Origin: Cristatella mucedo
Taxonomy: Eukaryota > Bryozoa > Phylactolaemata > Cristatellidae
Assembly: GCA_009760855.2 (NCBI GenBank)
Contig: WPIO01000001.1
Location: 12,035,501 to 12,099,500 of the forward strand
DNA: 64,000 nucleotides
Reading direction: 5' to 3'
Shown here: positions 50,801-61,099 of the stretch, piece after piece
Layout of the letters: each line of letters starts with the position of its first letter
How positions within the stretch are numbered: position 1 is the stretch's first letter
Program-made: the position numbers and the translations under genes
Notes under the pieces: model-generated
Database searches by the model: none
Told to the model about the DNA's origin: nothing
Seen by the model: the letters and a program-made list of their open reading frames with translations, nothing else

Positions 50801-53032
50801 TTGCCAAGCACAATCTAGGCTTTCACTTCTATGCAGATGACACTCAGTTGTACCTTTGCTTTGATCCCTCACAGCCTTCGAGCGCCTCGAATGCTCTCAA
50901 CTCACTTGCTGCATGCATTGATGATATCTGCACATGGATGGCAGCAAATTTCTAAAACTAAACGATGATAAAACTTACTTACTAGTTATGGGAAAACCCA
51001 GCGGGATTCAGAAATCGGAAAGGCTGATGCACAAAATCGGCTCTGCCGGCGTATCTTCTGTTGAATCTGCACGAAATCTAGGTGTCATGTTCCAAAGTGA
51101 CCTCTCGTTAGATTACCACATTAGCTCCACAGTCAAATCTGCCTACTTTCAGCTACACAACATTGCTAAAATTCGGGGTGGTTTAGATAAGGATAACACG
51201 TCTATATTGGTCCATACATTCGTGACATCCCGACTTGACTTCTGCAACTCACTGCCTGCTGGCCTACCGGCATGAGCGATCAGGCGATTACAGCTTGTGC
51301 AAAACTCTGCAGCTAGGCTTGTCTGTCGTGAATGTCGCAGTTGCCACATCACACCACTTCTTGCCGACCTGCACTGGCTACCAGTCAAGCAACGGATTGA
51401 CTTCAAAGTTTAGTCGCTCACTTTGAGGTCACTTCATTCTTTGGCTCCAGCCTATCTTTCAGATATACTACCCCACCAGGCCAAGCATCGTACCACCCAC
51501 TTTTCGGAATCCAACAGTCTACAAATACCTCGTACAAACCTTAAATCCTTTGGAGACCGTGTATTTAGTTCGTATGCTCCCACAGCCTGGAACTCCCTCC
51601 CGACCTGCGTCAGAACATCCCCTGACTTGACCGCATTCAAAAAGAACTTAAGAACGCACCCATTTATGACAGCATTTAGTGGGTCCCTGTGATTCGTCCA
51701 TCGTGTGCTTATGCGTGCTGACACTGTGCATGCTGCCACTAACCACATTTGTATGCTTACCCTGTGCGTATCACCCCTAACCACGTTGTTAATGTTGTTT
51801 ATCAAGCATGATATTACTCACGATTCAATCGAGTTTCCCTTTGCAGCAAATGCAAAGTGCCTAGGAAGAGATATCATTCTCTGAGGGCACTTATCAAGTG
51901 CATTATTATTAATATTATTAATAGTGTAGGAGCTGCAGAAAACTCCTCTATTAACAACAGTAGTAAATAATTTATAACTTATAGCGCCGTGCACAGTATC
52001 AGTGGTAAGTATGCATTTATGAAGCTAGACATTAATTGATAAGTATCCTTTCCCACTAAGTGCTTTGCATTGTCCTGAGTGATAGGCGAATGATTTGGGT
52101 CGCACGGGTAGAAAAACTTCCAGGTTTTGCGATGGGCTGAGACACCCCTACCCAGCCGTCGGGGGGGGGGGGGCTAGGGTGTAAAGCAACTGGCAGTGAT
52201 CCTTTTGAACCCACCGCAAGCTACCAATCTGACTGTTTCACGAGAGCCTTGCACGCAGAATTTCGAAACTGAAAGAAGTGTTCGTGCGATAATGTAGCAT
52301 TCTCATACACAACATTTGTGGGCAGCAATAAAAAGATAAGCATAACAAAGTCACCCATCATCAACACAGTGAATCATGCTGGGCATATGCATCACTGGAT
52401 TTGGTGACTGGGTACAACTGAGCACGTAGTGCTTAAAGTTGCTTTTTGAATACGCTCTCCTGCCTGACACAGGCGCTAAAATAATTCTGATCGAGTATAC
52501 TTCCCGATGCATTACTCGAACAAGTGTCAGCAGTTGGCGCTTATACAACATAAACAACTGTACATATCTTAGTGATGCAGCCTTCTTCATACAATTGCTG
52601 CCTCATACCACGGTCAAGTTGATATTCGAGAAGGAAGAGGCAGATCACAGCAACGGGTTGCTATATCTCTGGCAGGAGCATCTTCGTAGAGAGCTACTTC
52701 GGTTTGAGATATTTTTCTCCAGCAGGTATGAGGACAGCTAACAAAATTTACCCCATAAATAGTTCAACTAGCCTCTCTAGAGCTAGCAGTTATTCGTTCG
52801 AAAAGAAATAGCGCGTGCACACGCATATTCACGCATTACAGCATGCCTTGCCATATTGTAAAAGTCTTACCTCCGAGGATGGTATGCGTGATTCGTTCCT
52901 CTCAAATAGCATAAACTTCGCGATGTCTGAGAATGTAGGAAGAGATTTCCAAGACTTAAAAGGGTTATCGTAAGTTCCATCTGGATTAATGATGGGCATC
53001 GAATACTGCATCAAGTCGACAGAACCGTCCAT
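44801..53032 (-). CDS. NAPEPLD: N-acyl-phosphatidylethanolamine-hydrolysing phospholipase D, complete 5-exon gene
   Basis: Exons in transcript order: 53032-52871, 48902-48396, 48283-48151, 45221-45091, 44932-44801 (stop TAG). They join in frame to 354 residues; the human enzyme has 393, and the difference is mostly a shorter N-terminus. The enzyme is a membrane-associated zinc hydrolase of the metallo-beta-lactamase fold that releases N-acylethanolamines such as anandamide. Seen: [10 protein letters not shown] (N-terminal family motif), [18 protein letters not shown], the zinc motif SHNHYDHLD (His139, His141, Asp143, His144), QHWSKRT (His212), GDTGYCEAF (Asp243) and GIHWGTF (His302). All seven metal ligands are present, and the 31- and 59-residue spacings of the last three match the human protein. 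An in-frame TAG lies six codons before the ATG. Intron 4 has a GC donor (GAG followed by GCAAGT). Intron 1 holds a long antisense LINE. Confidence 0.96.
45430..46620. other. NAPE-PLD intron 3, no recognised features
   Basis: Contains a short C tract (45546-45553) and unassigned sequence. No gene or repeat family was recognised. Confidence 0.45.
46626..47062 (+). mobile_element. Old-subfamily LINE 3' fragment
   Basis: It shares TTTATTCTTTTGCTATAGC, CATTGTACACCAGCTCTTTT and AGACCTCAAATTCTTCGG with the old element at 54795-58560, and is clearly diverged from the young copies. The tail reads AGTGCCTCAAAAGAGATTAA plus GTTCTCTGATGGGG. It lies in NAPE-PLD intron 3, antisense. Confidence 0.8.
47065..47930. 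other. NAPE-PLD intron 3, no recognised features
   Basis: A plus-strand 90-codon ORF at 47681-47953 has no family resemblance. A G tract lies at 47911-47920. Confidence 0.4.
47938..48100 (+). mobile_element. tRNA-derived SINE, type A
   Basis: TTAGCTATGGGTAACTTCACG, box B GTGGGTTCAAGTC and the end GAAGCTGTTAAATCAGC plus a T run. It lies in NAPE-PLD intron 3, only ~50 bp from exon 3. Confidence 0.75.
49030..50230. other. NAPE-PLD intron 1, left part
   Basis: Short ORFs only. A perfect 24-bp palindrome lies at 49604-49627 (centre CTGCAG). No repeat family was recognised. Confidence 0.45.
50232..51925 (+). mobile_element. Long L2/CR1-like LINE copy
   Basis: From CTAACATCATTAATATGTC the copy covers most of the reverse transcriptase: [16 protein letters not shown] (motif A, Asp present), [13 protein letters not shown] (B), [13 protein letters not shown] (C, YADD intact) and [16 protein letters not shown] (D). 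Then come the C-terminal region ending [14 protein letters not shown], 3' UTR, hairpin and (ATT)n. Frames break near 50470, 50955, 51275 and 51415, so it is inactive. Its [14 protein letters not shown] end is shared only with the copy at 55113, marking one subfamily. It lies in NAPE-PLD intron 1, antisense. Confidence 0.94.
52581..52725 (+). CDS. Candidate exon, unidentified
   Basis: A GATGCAG acceptor-like site, 47 codons and an AGCAG/GTATGAG donor bound a protein-like peptide ([19 protein letters not shown], later [16 protein letters not shown]). It lies in NAPE-PLD intron 1 on the opposite strand. No family is assigned. The frame is open further upstream, so chance is possible. Confidence 0.2.
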
Positions 53033-53457
53033 GATAACGGGGATGCTCTAGCTAGCGGCCGCGAGATGCGACTAGTGCGTCCCACTCATGCCCCGGTCGA
53101 TAAGACAGTCCGCTGTGATAAATGTCCGGAAACAAGTCCGGTTACCGGGATTCAGCTAGCTGAAGCCATATTAGTCCCCTTCACCCGAAAGTCTCTACTG
53201 AATTCTCGAAAGTGCTTGGATTACATATGACCGAGAGACCACATTTTTAACGGAATTCATTTTTGCACTGATTGGACCTGGTACCGCTTTGTCAAGACAA
53301 GCTAACTCACTCTGTGAGAGTGCTGGCCGGGTGCCAGTGCGTTTGGAGCAAAATGTTCGGCCGGTATGCTACAGCGTTTAGAGACAAAACCTTTTCATAT
53401 GTATAGGTTGTAGTGGTTCATTGATTTAGCTCACGTGTTACTTATAAAAAATGTAGC

Positions 53458-53590
53458 CAGCTGACCCCGCAAGTTTGTCGAAGCTTTCCACGCGTCGGCA
53501 CAAGTGTTAGTTTGCTGGTCAGCTGACCCCTGACCCGGTAAGTTTTTCGAAGCTTTCCTTGCATCAGTGCAAGTGTTAGTTTGTTGTCAT
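53458..53590. repeat. 69-bp tandem duplication
   Basis: AAGTTTGTCGAAGCTTTCC (53471) and AAGTTTTTCGAAGCTTTCC (53540), and CAAGTGTTAGTTTG at 53501 and 53570, are each 69 bp apart. There are two units with about 85 percent identity by eye. It lies upstream of NAPE-PLD. Confidence 0.8.
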
Positions 53591-53699
53591 GTACTGGTGC
53601 AGGGCACCGATTTCTGGCCTTCGTGATCGGTAGCTTATAACCGCCTTGCTTGCCAAAGACTGCAAGTTTTTTCATTAGGGCTGTGTTCAGTGCATCGAT

Positions 53700-54790
53700 A
53701 AAGAATTGAATTTGTAATGCCTAGCTAGCCTCGTAAATTTGAGCCATTGTGCATACTCGATCTCTGGCAATGCAGTGTAGTCGCTTGAAATAGCCATGCC
53801 AAATAATAAATATCTATAAATTGGATTGTTCTTGCTCCGATTTTGAAGAGATATTACAAAGCACTCTCTTCACACTTCAACACACAGAATTGTAATCCAC
53901 ATGGGACTATCAACCTCGGGCGTCGTTGCAATCGACTGCAATGGCAGGGGAAAATGCTGCAATTCATTATGATAAATTTCAAATCGGCAGGCAGTGGCTG
54001 GGTGAAGCTCGAATTTTGATTTCTTGTTTATGTGTACTCCATTTGCTGTGCACACGAGAACTACCAATGTGAACGATCGCTCTCGGGCGCTGCAGTACAA
54101 TTGACTGCAACTGCCCAGGCGGATACCAATCCATCGCCAATCGACCAAAAGTTGGCTTTTCGATCCTCCAATATATATTGCATTTTACAGCGCACCGTGT
54201 GTAATAGTGCGGCTGCATAATTTCAATCATAATACGCGCACAAGTGCAGGCAAAGGATAGCAATCGACCGCTATTGCCGGGGAAAATTTCCCAATCCCCT
54301 GTAATTCAGCATAATTTGGCTGAGGAAAACTCCACAACTCTGATTGCATGCAACATTTTTCTGTTTTGAAAATTAATCCATATATTTCAAGTGGTGTGTA
54401 CCTTAATCGTCGGTCAATTCAACAATCGGCTGCAAGATACCCCGGAATCTCTTCTATTCCTCTCAAGTCGACCGGAAAGTAATTGTGCAAAGCATTAACT
54501 TTATTTTCATATAAGAGTGGCTTTTGCTTGTAGGGCAGCCACATAATGATTGCACGCATTGAATCTTGGGCCGTATCCGTAGAAATCGATCGCAAAGGCC
54601 CACAACTGCAGTCCGCAATAATCCTTCGAAAATCGATTAGAAATTACCTCAAATTTTCCTTGCACTTTTCAGAGTACCGAGTTTTGAAAAGCAACTGCTC
54701 AAATTTAATTCAGAGTGCACACGCGATCTCGGGCAATGTATGTCAGTCGGCAAAAACCGCTAGGGAGAATACCCCAATCAATTACGATGT
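53700..54790. repeat. Satellite-like diverged tandem repeat, block 1
   Basis: Phrases such as CTCGGGC..TG.AATCGACTGCA, ..GGGGAAAATGC, AATTCATTATGAT.AATTTC, AATCG.C..AAAGTGGCTG and GAAGCTCGAATTTT recur about every 150-200 bp. The CTCGGG-type anchor is seen near 53762 (as CTCTGG), 53915, 54082 and 54728. The same family forms block 2 at 62480-63560. Units are strongly diverged. Confidence 0.65.
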
Positions 54791-54794
54791 ATTT

Positions 54795-55112
54795 AATATT
54801 ATTATAATAATCACACACATGTATCGCCCTCAGAGGACTTACTCTCTTCCGAAGCACTTTACATGTGCTGTATAAAAAGCAAGGCCATAGGGCTAGTATT
54901 AACAGGCTGTACATGTATGTTTGTATTAAGCATACACAAGTCAAACCACGTAGACCCAGAAAATGCTGTGAGAAACAGGTGCATTTTTAACTTCATTTTA
55001 AGTGTTGTTCAGTCAGGGTATGTGGTGACGTCTGTCGGGAGTGAGTTCCAGGCTCATGGAGCATACGACTAGATGCACGACCTCCGAAAGATTTGAGGTT
55101 TGTATGAGGTCT
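54795..55112 (-). mobile_element. Old LINE, 3' terminal part
   Basis: The 3' hairpin at the low end, then UTR and C-terminal ORF matching the old subfamily at 46626. The upper edge (GGTTTGTATGAGGTCTAGCTAA) is where a young LINE has inserted. The element resumes at 56706. Confidence 0.85.
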
Positions 55113-56705
55113 AGCTAATCATAATAATAATAATAATAGTAATAATAATAATGATGCACTTGATAAAGCGCCCTCAGAGAACTTAATCTCTTTCTGGGCG
55201 CTTTACATTTGCTGCAAAGGGACATGCAATTGAATGGTAAGTAAAATTATGCTTGAAAAACAAACAAAATGAATAACATGGTTAGGGGTGACATGCACAG
55301 GGTCAGCATGCAAATGTGGTTAGTGGCAGCATGCACAGTGTCAACACACATAAGCACACCAGGGACGAATCACAGGGACCCACTAAATGCTGTCATAAAT
55401 GGGTGCGTTCTTAAGTTCTTTTTAAATGTGGTCAAGTCAGGGGATGTTCTGACGCAGGTCGGGAGGCAGTTCCAGGCTTTAGGAGCATACGAACTAAATG
55501 CACGGTCTCCAAAGGATTTAAGGTTTGTACGAGGTATTTGTAGACTGTTGGATTCCGAAAAGCGGGTGGTACGATGCTTGGCCTGGTGGGGTAGTATATC
55601 TGAGAGATAGGCTGGAGCCATTGAATGAAGTGACCTTAAAGTGAGCGACAAAACCTTGAAGTCAATCCGTTGCTTGACTGGTAGCCAGTGCAGGTCGGCG
55701 AGAAGTGGTGTGATGTGGCAACTGCGACATTCACGACAGACAAGCCTAGCTGCAGAGTTTTGCACAAGCTGTAATCGCCTGATCGCTCATGCCGGTAGGC
55801 CAGCAAGCAGTGAGTTGCAGAAGTCAAGTCGGGATGTCACGAATGCATGGACCAATATAGACGTGTTATCCTTATCTAAACCACCCCGAATTTTAGCAAT
55901 GTTATGAAGCTAAAAATAGGCAGATTTGACCGTGGAGCTGATATGGTCGTCTAACGAGAGGTCGCTTTGGAATATGACACCTAGATTTCGAGCTGATTCG
56001 ACAGGAGATATGCTGGCAGAGCCAATTTTGAGTCAGCCTTTCCAATTTATGAATCACACTGGGTTTTCCCATAACTAGTAAGTTAGTTTTGTCATCGTTG
56101 AGTTTTAGAAAATGTGCTGCCATCCATGTGCAGATGTCATCAATGCATGCAGCAAGTGAGTTTAGAGAATTTGAGGTGCTTGAAGGCTGTGAGGGATCAA
56201 AGCAAAGGTACAACTGAGTGTCATCCGCATAGAAGTGAAAGCCTAGATTGTGCTTGGCAATCACATCAGCAAGAGGGAGAGTATAAACCGTGAAAAGAAC
56301 CGGACCTAGCACGGAGCCCTGAGGTACCCTATATTTCAGAGGTACCTCGGATGATCTTAGTCCATTCACGTCGATACTCTGGAGTCTCCCACTGAGATGT
56401 GATCTGAACCATTGTAGAGCAATGCCAGTGATGCCCATTCGAGATGAGAGGCGCTCTACAAGAACTTGGTGATCGATAGTATCAAAAGCTACCGAAAGAT
56501 CGAGCAAAACAAGCAGAAACACTCTACGTATGTCTGCATTCCTAAGTAGGTCGTTGTACACCCTAAGCAATGCTGACTCAGTTGAGTGATTAGCTCTAAA
56601 GTCAGACTGGAACTTACTAGCAAGATTTGATGTTTCAATATATGAGTTCAGCTGGTCTGTCACGACCAGTTCCAGTGTCTTAGATATGAATGGTAGAAGG
56701 GAGAC
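55113..56705 (-). mobile_element. Young L2/CR1-like LINE inserted in an old LINE
   Basis: It has the longest reverse transcriptase frame in the window: 253 codons at 56663-55902. This holds [41 protein letters not shown] and [14 protein letters not shown], all catalytic aspartates present. A second frame, 55765-55370, carries the C-terminal region ending [14 protein letters not shown]. The 3' end has the hairpin and (AAT)n on the plus strand. It is 5'-truncated within the palm-proximal region and split by a frameshift near 55910. Flanks share TTAGCTA (minus-strand sense), a likely target duplication. Confidence 0.94.
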
Positions 56706-57505
56706 TAACGATAGCTAAGCGATTTCTGTCATAAGAGCCGGTGTACAATACCAAGCCTGATTGGGCATAGTTCTGATACAAATGCTGTAGCAAAAGAATA
56801 AAGGGACCTGCAAGTGAGTGACAAAACCTTGAAGTCGATATACTGCTTGGTGGGGAGCCAGTGCAGTTCGGTGTAAAGTAGTGTGAAATGGCTACTGCTA
56901 CTCCCATGACAGACAAGCATAGCCTCAGAGTGTTGCAAAAAATGTGCATGCTTGATTGCACAGGCCGGAAGGCCTGCAAGCAGTGAGTTACAGAAGTCGA
57001 GACAGGATTTTGCAAATACATAGACCAATTGTATATAGTATCCTTCTCTGAGCAGGACCGATATATTGTTACGTTCCATACTGAAAGTTGGCAGACGACT
57101 GTGGAGCAGATCTGGTCGTCTAACGGAAAGTCACTTTGGAACAGGACATCTGAATTTCGTGCAGATACTGAAAGTTGGCAGACTTGACAGTGGAGCAGAT
57201 CTGGTCGTCTAATGAAAGGTCACTTTGGAACAGGACGTCTGAATTTCGTGCAGATGCCACGGGAGATATGCTGGTAGAGCCGATTTTGAGCATTAAGCTT
57301 TCAAATTTCGGAGAGTCACACTAGGTTTGCCCATAACTAGTAACTTGGTTTCATTGCCGTTCTATTTGGGAAAGTTTATTGCCATTCAATTGCAGATGTC
57401 AGTTTATATTCAACTAGGGAGTTTAGAGATTTTAACATTATTGAAGGCTCGGGGAGATCAAAGCATGGGTATTTAGTGCATCATCGGCGTAGAAGTGAAA
57501 GCTTA
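56706..57505 (-). mobile_element. Old LINE, middle part
   Basis: Diverged matches to the [41 protein letters not shown] and further upstream GAAGTGAAAGC, which is the YADD-region codons. A ~90-bp stretch is duplicated (ACTGAAAGTTGGCAGAC at 57080 and 57168). It is interrupted at about 57506 by another LINE tail. Confidence 0.8.
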
Positions 57506-57896
57506 GAATATAATAATAAAATAATAATAATGCACTTGATAAAGCGCCCTCAGAGAACCTAATCTCTTTCTAGGCGCTTTAAATTTGCTGCAAAGTGAAA
57601 TGCAATTGAATGGTAAGTAAAACCATGCTTGAAAAACAAACAACATGAATAATATGGTTAGGGGTGACATGCACACAGTCAGCATGCAAATGTGGTTACT
57701 GGCAGCATGCACAGTATCAGCACGTGAAGGACGAATCACAGGGACCCACTAAATGCTGTCATAAATAGGTGCGTTTTTAAGTTCCTTTTAAACGTGGTCA
57801 GGTCAGGGGATGTTCTGACCCAGGTCGGGAGGGAGTTCCAGGCTTTGGGAGCATACGAACTAAATGCACGGTCTCCAAAGGATTTAAGGTTTTAAG
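57506..57896 (-). mobile_element. Young LINE 3' tail inserted in old LINE
   Basis: (AAT)n, hairpin, UTR and the first ORF codons to SFGDRAFSS, ending at GGATTTAAGGTTTTAAGG. The old element continues on both sides with matching reverse transcriptase sequence. Confidence 0.88.
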
Positions 57897-58160
57897 GATA
57901 TATGTGGCATTACATCTGCAAGAGCGAGAGTGTAAATTTTAAAGAGATTAAGCACTGAGCACTGAAATACCCTGGAATACTTGAGTGGTTCATCGGATAT
58001 TGTCCATTGACATCAATGATGTGGAGTCTCCCAGTCAGATAGAAACCTAAGCCATTGCAGAGCAGTGCAAGTGATGGCCAGGCAAAATGAGTGATGCTAG
58101 AGAAGGACTTGAGGATCAGCAGTATCGCATGCTTTCGAAAGATTAAGCCAAAAAGGAGAG
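57897..58160 (-). mobile_element. Old LINE, reverse transcriptase part
   Basis: CATTACATCTGCAAGAGCG and TCAATGATGTGGAGTCTCCC parallel the young copies' ADVIAKH and [10 protein letters not shown] codons, with many changes. Confidence 0.75.
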
Positions 58161-58416
58161 ACTTTACTCAATTCCTGTGATTAGTCCTTTAATTGCTTAT
58201 GCATGCTGACACTGTGCATGCGGCCACTAACATTATTTGCATAGCGACCCTGTGTGCATGTCACCTCTAACCTCTAACCTCTAAGCTTGTCTCGTTGATC
58301 ATTGTGCATGCTACCACTCGACCATTCGACCTTTGCAGCAAATGTAAAGTGCCTAGAGGGAGAGTGGGTTCTCTGAGGAGGCTATAACAAAGGTATTATT
58401 ATCATTGTTATTAAGT
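58161..58416 (+). mobile_element. LINE 3' UTR/tail inserted in old LINE, opposite orientation
   Basis: TGTGATTAGTCC, ATGCATGCTGACACTGTGC, AGTGCCTAGAGGGAGAG and (ATT)-like repeats give a plus-strand tail. Old minus-strand sequence resumes at 58417. Confidence 0.8.
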
Positions 58417-58560
58417 CTGCATCCCTGAGAAGGTCGTTATGCATCTTTAACTATACTAATTCTGTGGAGTGATTAGCTCTAAAATCATATGGGAACTTGG
58501 TTTCTAAATTTTCAAGTTTCAATATGGTCTACTCAGCAATGGGCTAATGATAAACAGCTG
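58417..58560 (-). mobile_element. Old LINE, 5'-most remaining part
   Basis: AGTCTGCATCCCTGAGAAGG and GAGTGATTAGCTCTAAAATC correspond to the young copies' motif near NADIRRV and [12 protein letters not shown]. Confidence 0.7.
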
Positions 58561-60105
58561 CTTGAAGCAAGTTGGGGCTGTGATACTTGCGTTGACTTCG
58601 TCCAGATCACAACTATTTGTCTGACTACTCCAAGCAGCTTTTGAAACCGAGTTTTTTTGAGCAATCGCAAGCAAGTACCGAACTCAAGGCAGTGGGTGAG
58701 CATCAGTCGGTGGCCCCTTCTGCGTGCATAGTCTTTAGCTTTCGACGTAACCGTTGTGAGGGCTGAGTGTGCTCAATTGACCATGATGATAGCTTTCTCG
58801 ACCGGCCGTTGCGGAAACTTGTCTCGAATCGTTTGTGAAGTTGTAGAGACGTTAGAAAAAAAAGACTTGGATTGTTATCTCCCATCGACAGTGCAGATGT
58901 TGTGTGGCGGTGGCTCCAGCTGGGGCTGTTCTACTGGGAGTCTCGCAGAGACAGAGCGGGCGCACGTAAGCAATAACGAGACTCTCTTTATTCCTCTCAA
59001 CGGGCACATATCTATGGGAGCCCAACCAATCGCAGCAGACGACACAAAATATAATTTCTGCTTTAGTTACCCGACGCTGCACTGCTTCAACGGCGTTAAC
59101 TATTGGCCACAGGTGAGGCAGGTGCATTAGTGTCAGGTGCTTCGCTAATTACAGCAGAAGCTAAAGGCGCACACAACATCCCTTCCCCCCATAGCAAATA
59201 GATTCTATAGTCCACCAGCCTAGCTGGGGAGGGGACGGCCCTCGCGACTGGAACGTCGAGTAGCCATTCGCTCAGTTTATATCTTTTGTGCTCAGCTTGT
59301 TTGATTGTGAGGCCGTTGAATATATAGGTCGTACGACAACGTTTCTGCTACTTTCGGTCACGTAAATTGAAGTCATGGCCAACTAACAGTGGAAGAAATG
59401 CCCATCTGTAGGCCTGCATAGAGAGCGAGTTAAGACTCATCGACCGTAGGAGGAAGGCACCAACTGCCTTCGGAGAGGGAACACCAACCAAGGCGCATTG
59501 GCAAGAGGCTCCCTGAGCAGATCAAATGTCTGTGCTGAGAACCTACCTCACTACCAAGCTTCTGCAGATGCTCTCGGTGGCTATGGAAAGCTAGATCCAG
59601 TGGCAGCCCAGAGATGTGCCCGAGTATCTGAGTCCCACTTAAATCTTGAGCAGCAGCCGATGTGCTCAGCGGTTTGGTTGATGAAGTGGCTGGCAAGTGG
59701 CTCATTCCCAGCGTTAAGAGAAAAGAAACATCCGGTAGAGTGGCACAGAGAAAGCAGTCGTACACAGGAATGTAGCGCCCTGCTGGCTCTGGCTGAATTT
59801 TAGCGCGAACAAGAGCTGTTCGGCGGCGGGCTAGAGCCCCTTTGTCCTGGAGCAGTGAGCCAGAGAGGAGCGTCAGTGCGGTTAGAGAGGAAGCGCTTAA
59901 GAGCAGGCCAGGAAGCTCTGAGACGAGCGGCGGCGATTCGGCCTTTAGAATTGGTCCGATACTCGCGGAAGCTGCTGATAGATGTTGGCTGGCCTGTCAA
60001 CCCCCGCCTTCACTCTTTCCAAGAAAGAATCTTCTGGAACCCATTCACCATTCAAGCTGGACGGAGGTACCCTTCCAGTGGCCTGGGGACGGTAGTAATT
60101 CCTTT
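58561..60105. other. Unassigned region
   Basis: The two opposed ORF clusters at 58703-59130 and 59430-59803 have no recognised domain. On the minus strand, 59178-58927 starts TGTTGTG and ends GTAGAACA and holds an internal AATAAA, which could be a short LTR, but no 5-bp duplication flanks it. Confidence 0.35.
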
Positions 60106-60945
60106 CTGTAATGGGCCAAGGTGTCCGGGCCCAATACCACTAAGCTCTTGCCCATTGTTCCAGCTAGGTATTTAAGAGTCGAGCGACGCTCGCTCTTAGC
60201 CTCGTGTCTTTTGTCTTTGGTCCGGCTTCGACGCCGTCGCACTCGTTTCTCTGAAAGCGAGGGAGGAGGGCGGGCTGTCCGCCGACGATGGACGGAACAA
60301 GGCGAGACAGCGCAAGGAGGATTCGGTGGAACTCCACCGAACACGGTCGTATCGCGCCCGAGCTGGCATTTTGTGTGTTCTTTCGTGTTTTGTGTTTCTT
60401 TTGTGTCGTGTGTGTGCGCGCTAGCACGTGGTCTCGGCATAGGGATTTGCCAGCGCGAGCTAGGCGTAGTTGGCGTGTGTGGAGCTCTAGTTCACCGGGT
60501 AGGGTTTAGGCTCCGGGTCGCGCTTCAATGTGGAGAATTATTTCCTCCGCAGGAGTGCTTGAGTTGGCGTGTGTGGAGTATTCCGGTCGCACTGGTGGAA
60601 ACCGAGTTCTAGTTCACCGGGTAGGGTTTAGACTCCGGTTCGCACTTCAGTGTGGAGAAGTACTCCCTCCGCTCGAGTGTTTAAGTTGGCGTGTTTGGGG
60701 TATTCCCTCGGCACAGGTGGGAACGGATTCCTAGTTCACCGGTTAGGGTTTAGGGTCCGGGTCGCGCTTAGTGTAGAGGAGTATTCCCTCCGCAAGAGTG
60801 GTGAACGTGCGAGGAGTGGAGATAAAGCTGAACTAGACGCGCAGAGACTTTGTGCGCTTGCGAATAAAGTTCAGTAAAATCCCCAATTTGTGTGTCTTGC
60901 TTCCAATTCACGCCGCGGACTCACGACCCCCTTTAGTAACGGTAA
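60106..60945 (+). mobile_element. Possible solo LTR-like module
   Basis: TGTAATGGGCC starts a stretch with a TATA-type TATTTAAGAG at 60167, a tandem-repeat region and AATAAA at 60862-60867 followed by GT-rich sequence. Promoter, transcribed region and poly(A) signal in this order are what an LTR would show. The end near TTTAGTAACG is not a clean TG...CA partner. No target duplication, primer binding site or polyprotein was identified. Confidence 0.35.
60462..60805. repeat. 122-bp tandem repeat, about 2.8 units
   Basis: TAGTTCACCGGGTAGGGTTTA starts at 60488, 60610 and (as TAGTTCACCGGTTAGGG) 60732, exactly 122 bp apart. GTGTGGAGTATTCC and CCTCCGC phrases keep the same register. Confidence 0.9.
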
Positions 60946-61099
60946 GCAGGTCAGCGCCAGAAACGCTCGTTTCGTGGCGGCCAGCTTATTGCGCGTAGGC
61001 GCGCACCGGACGGCATTAGGCGATAGGCTACGCCGCTAGGTAAGCGGCTGGTCAAGCCTGCCCGCCGAGCCTTCGGCGTTACAGGAAGCAGCCGAAATG

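Noticed and set aside
58927-59178. Short LTR on the minus strand (TGTTGTG to GTAGAACA, with AATAAA)
   Set aside because: The ends and an internal poly(A) signal look suggestive, but there is no flanking 5-bp duplication, partner LTR or primer binding site.
60121-60612. 163-codon plus-strand ORF
   Set aside because: It overlaps the LTR-like module and the tandem repeat, and its composition follows the repeat. It has no domain.
60462-60805. CRISPR-like or regulatory repeat array
   Set aside because: The units are 122 bp and contiguous without unique spacers, in a eukaryotic context. It is a simple tandem repeat.
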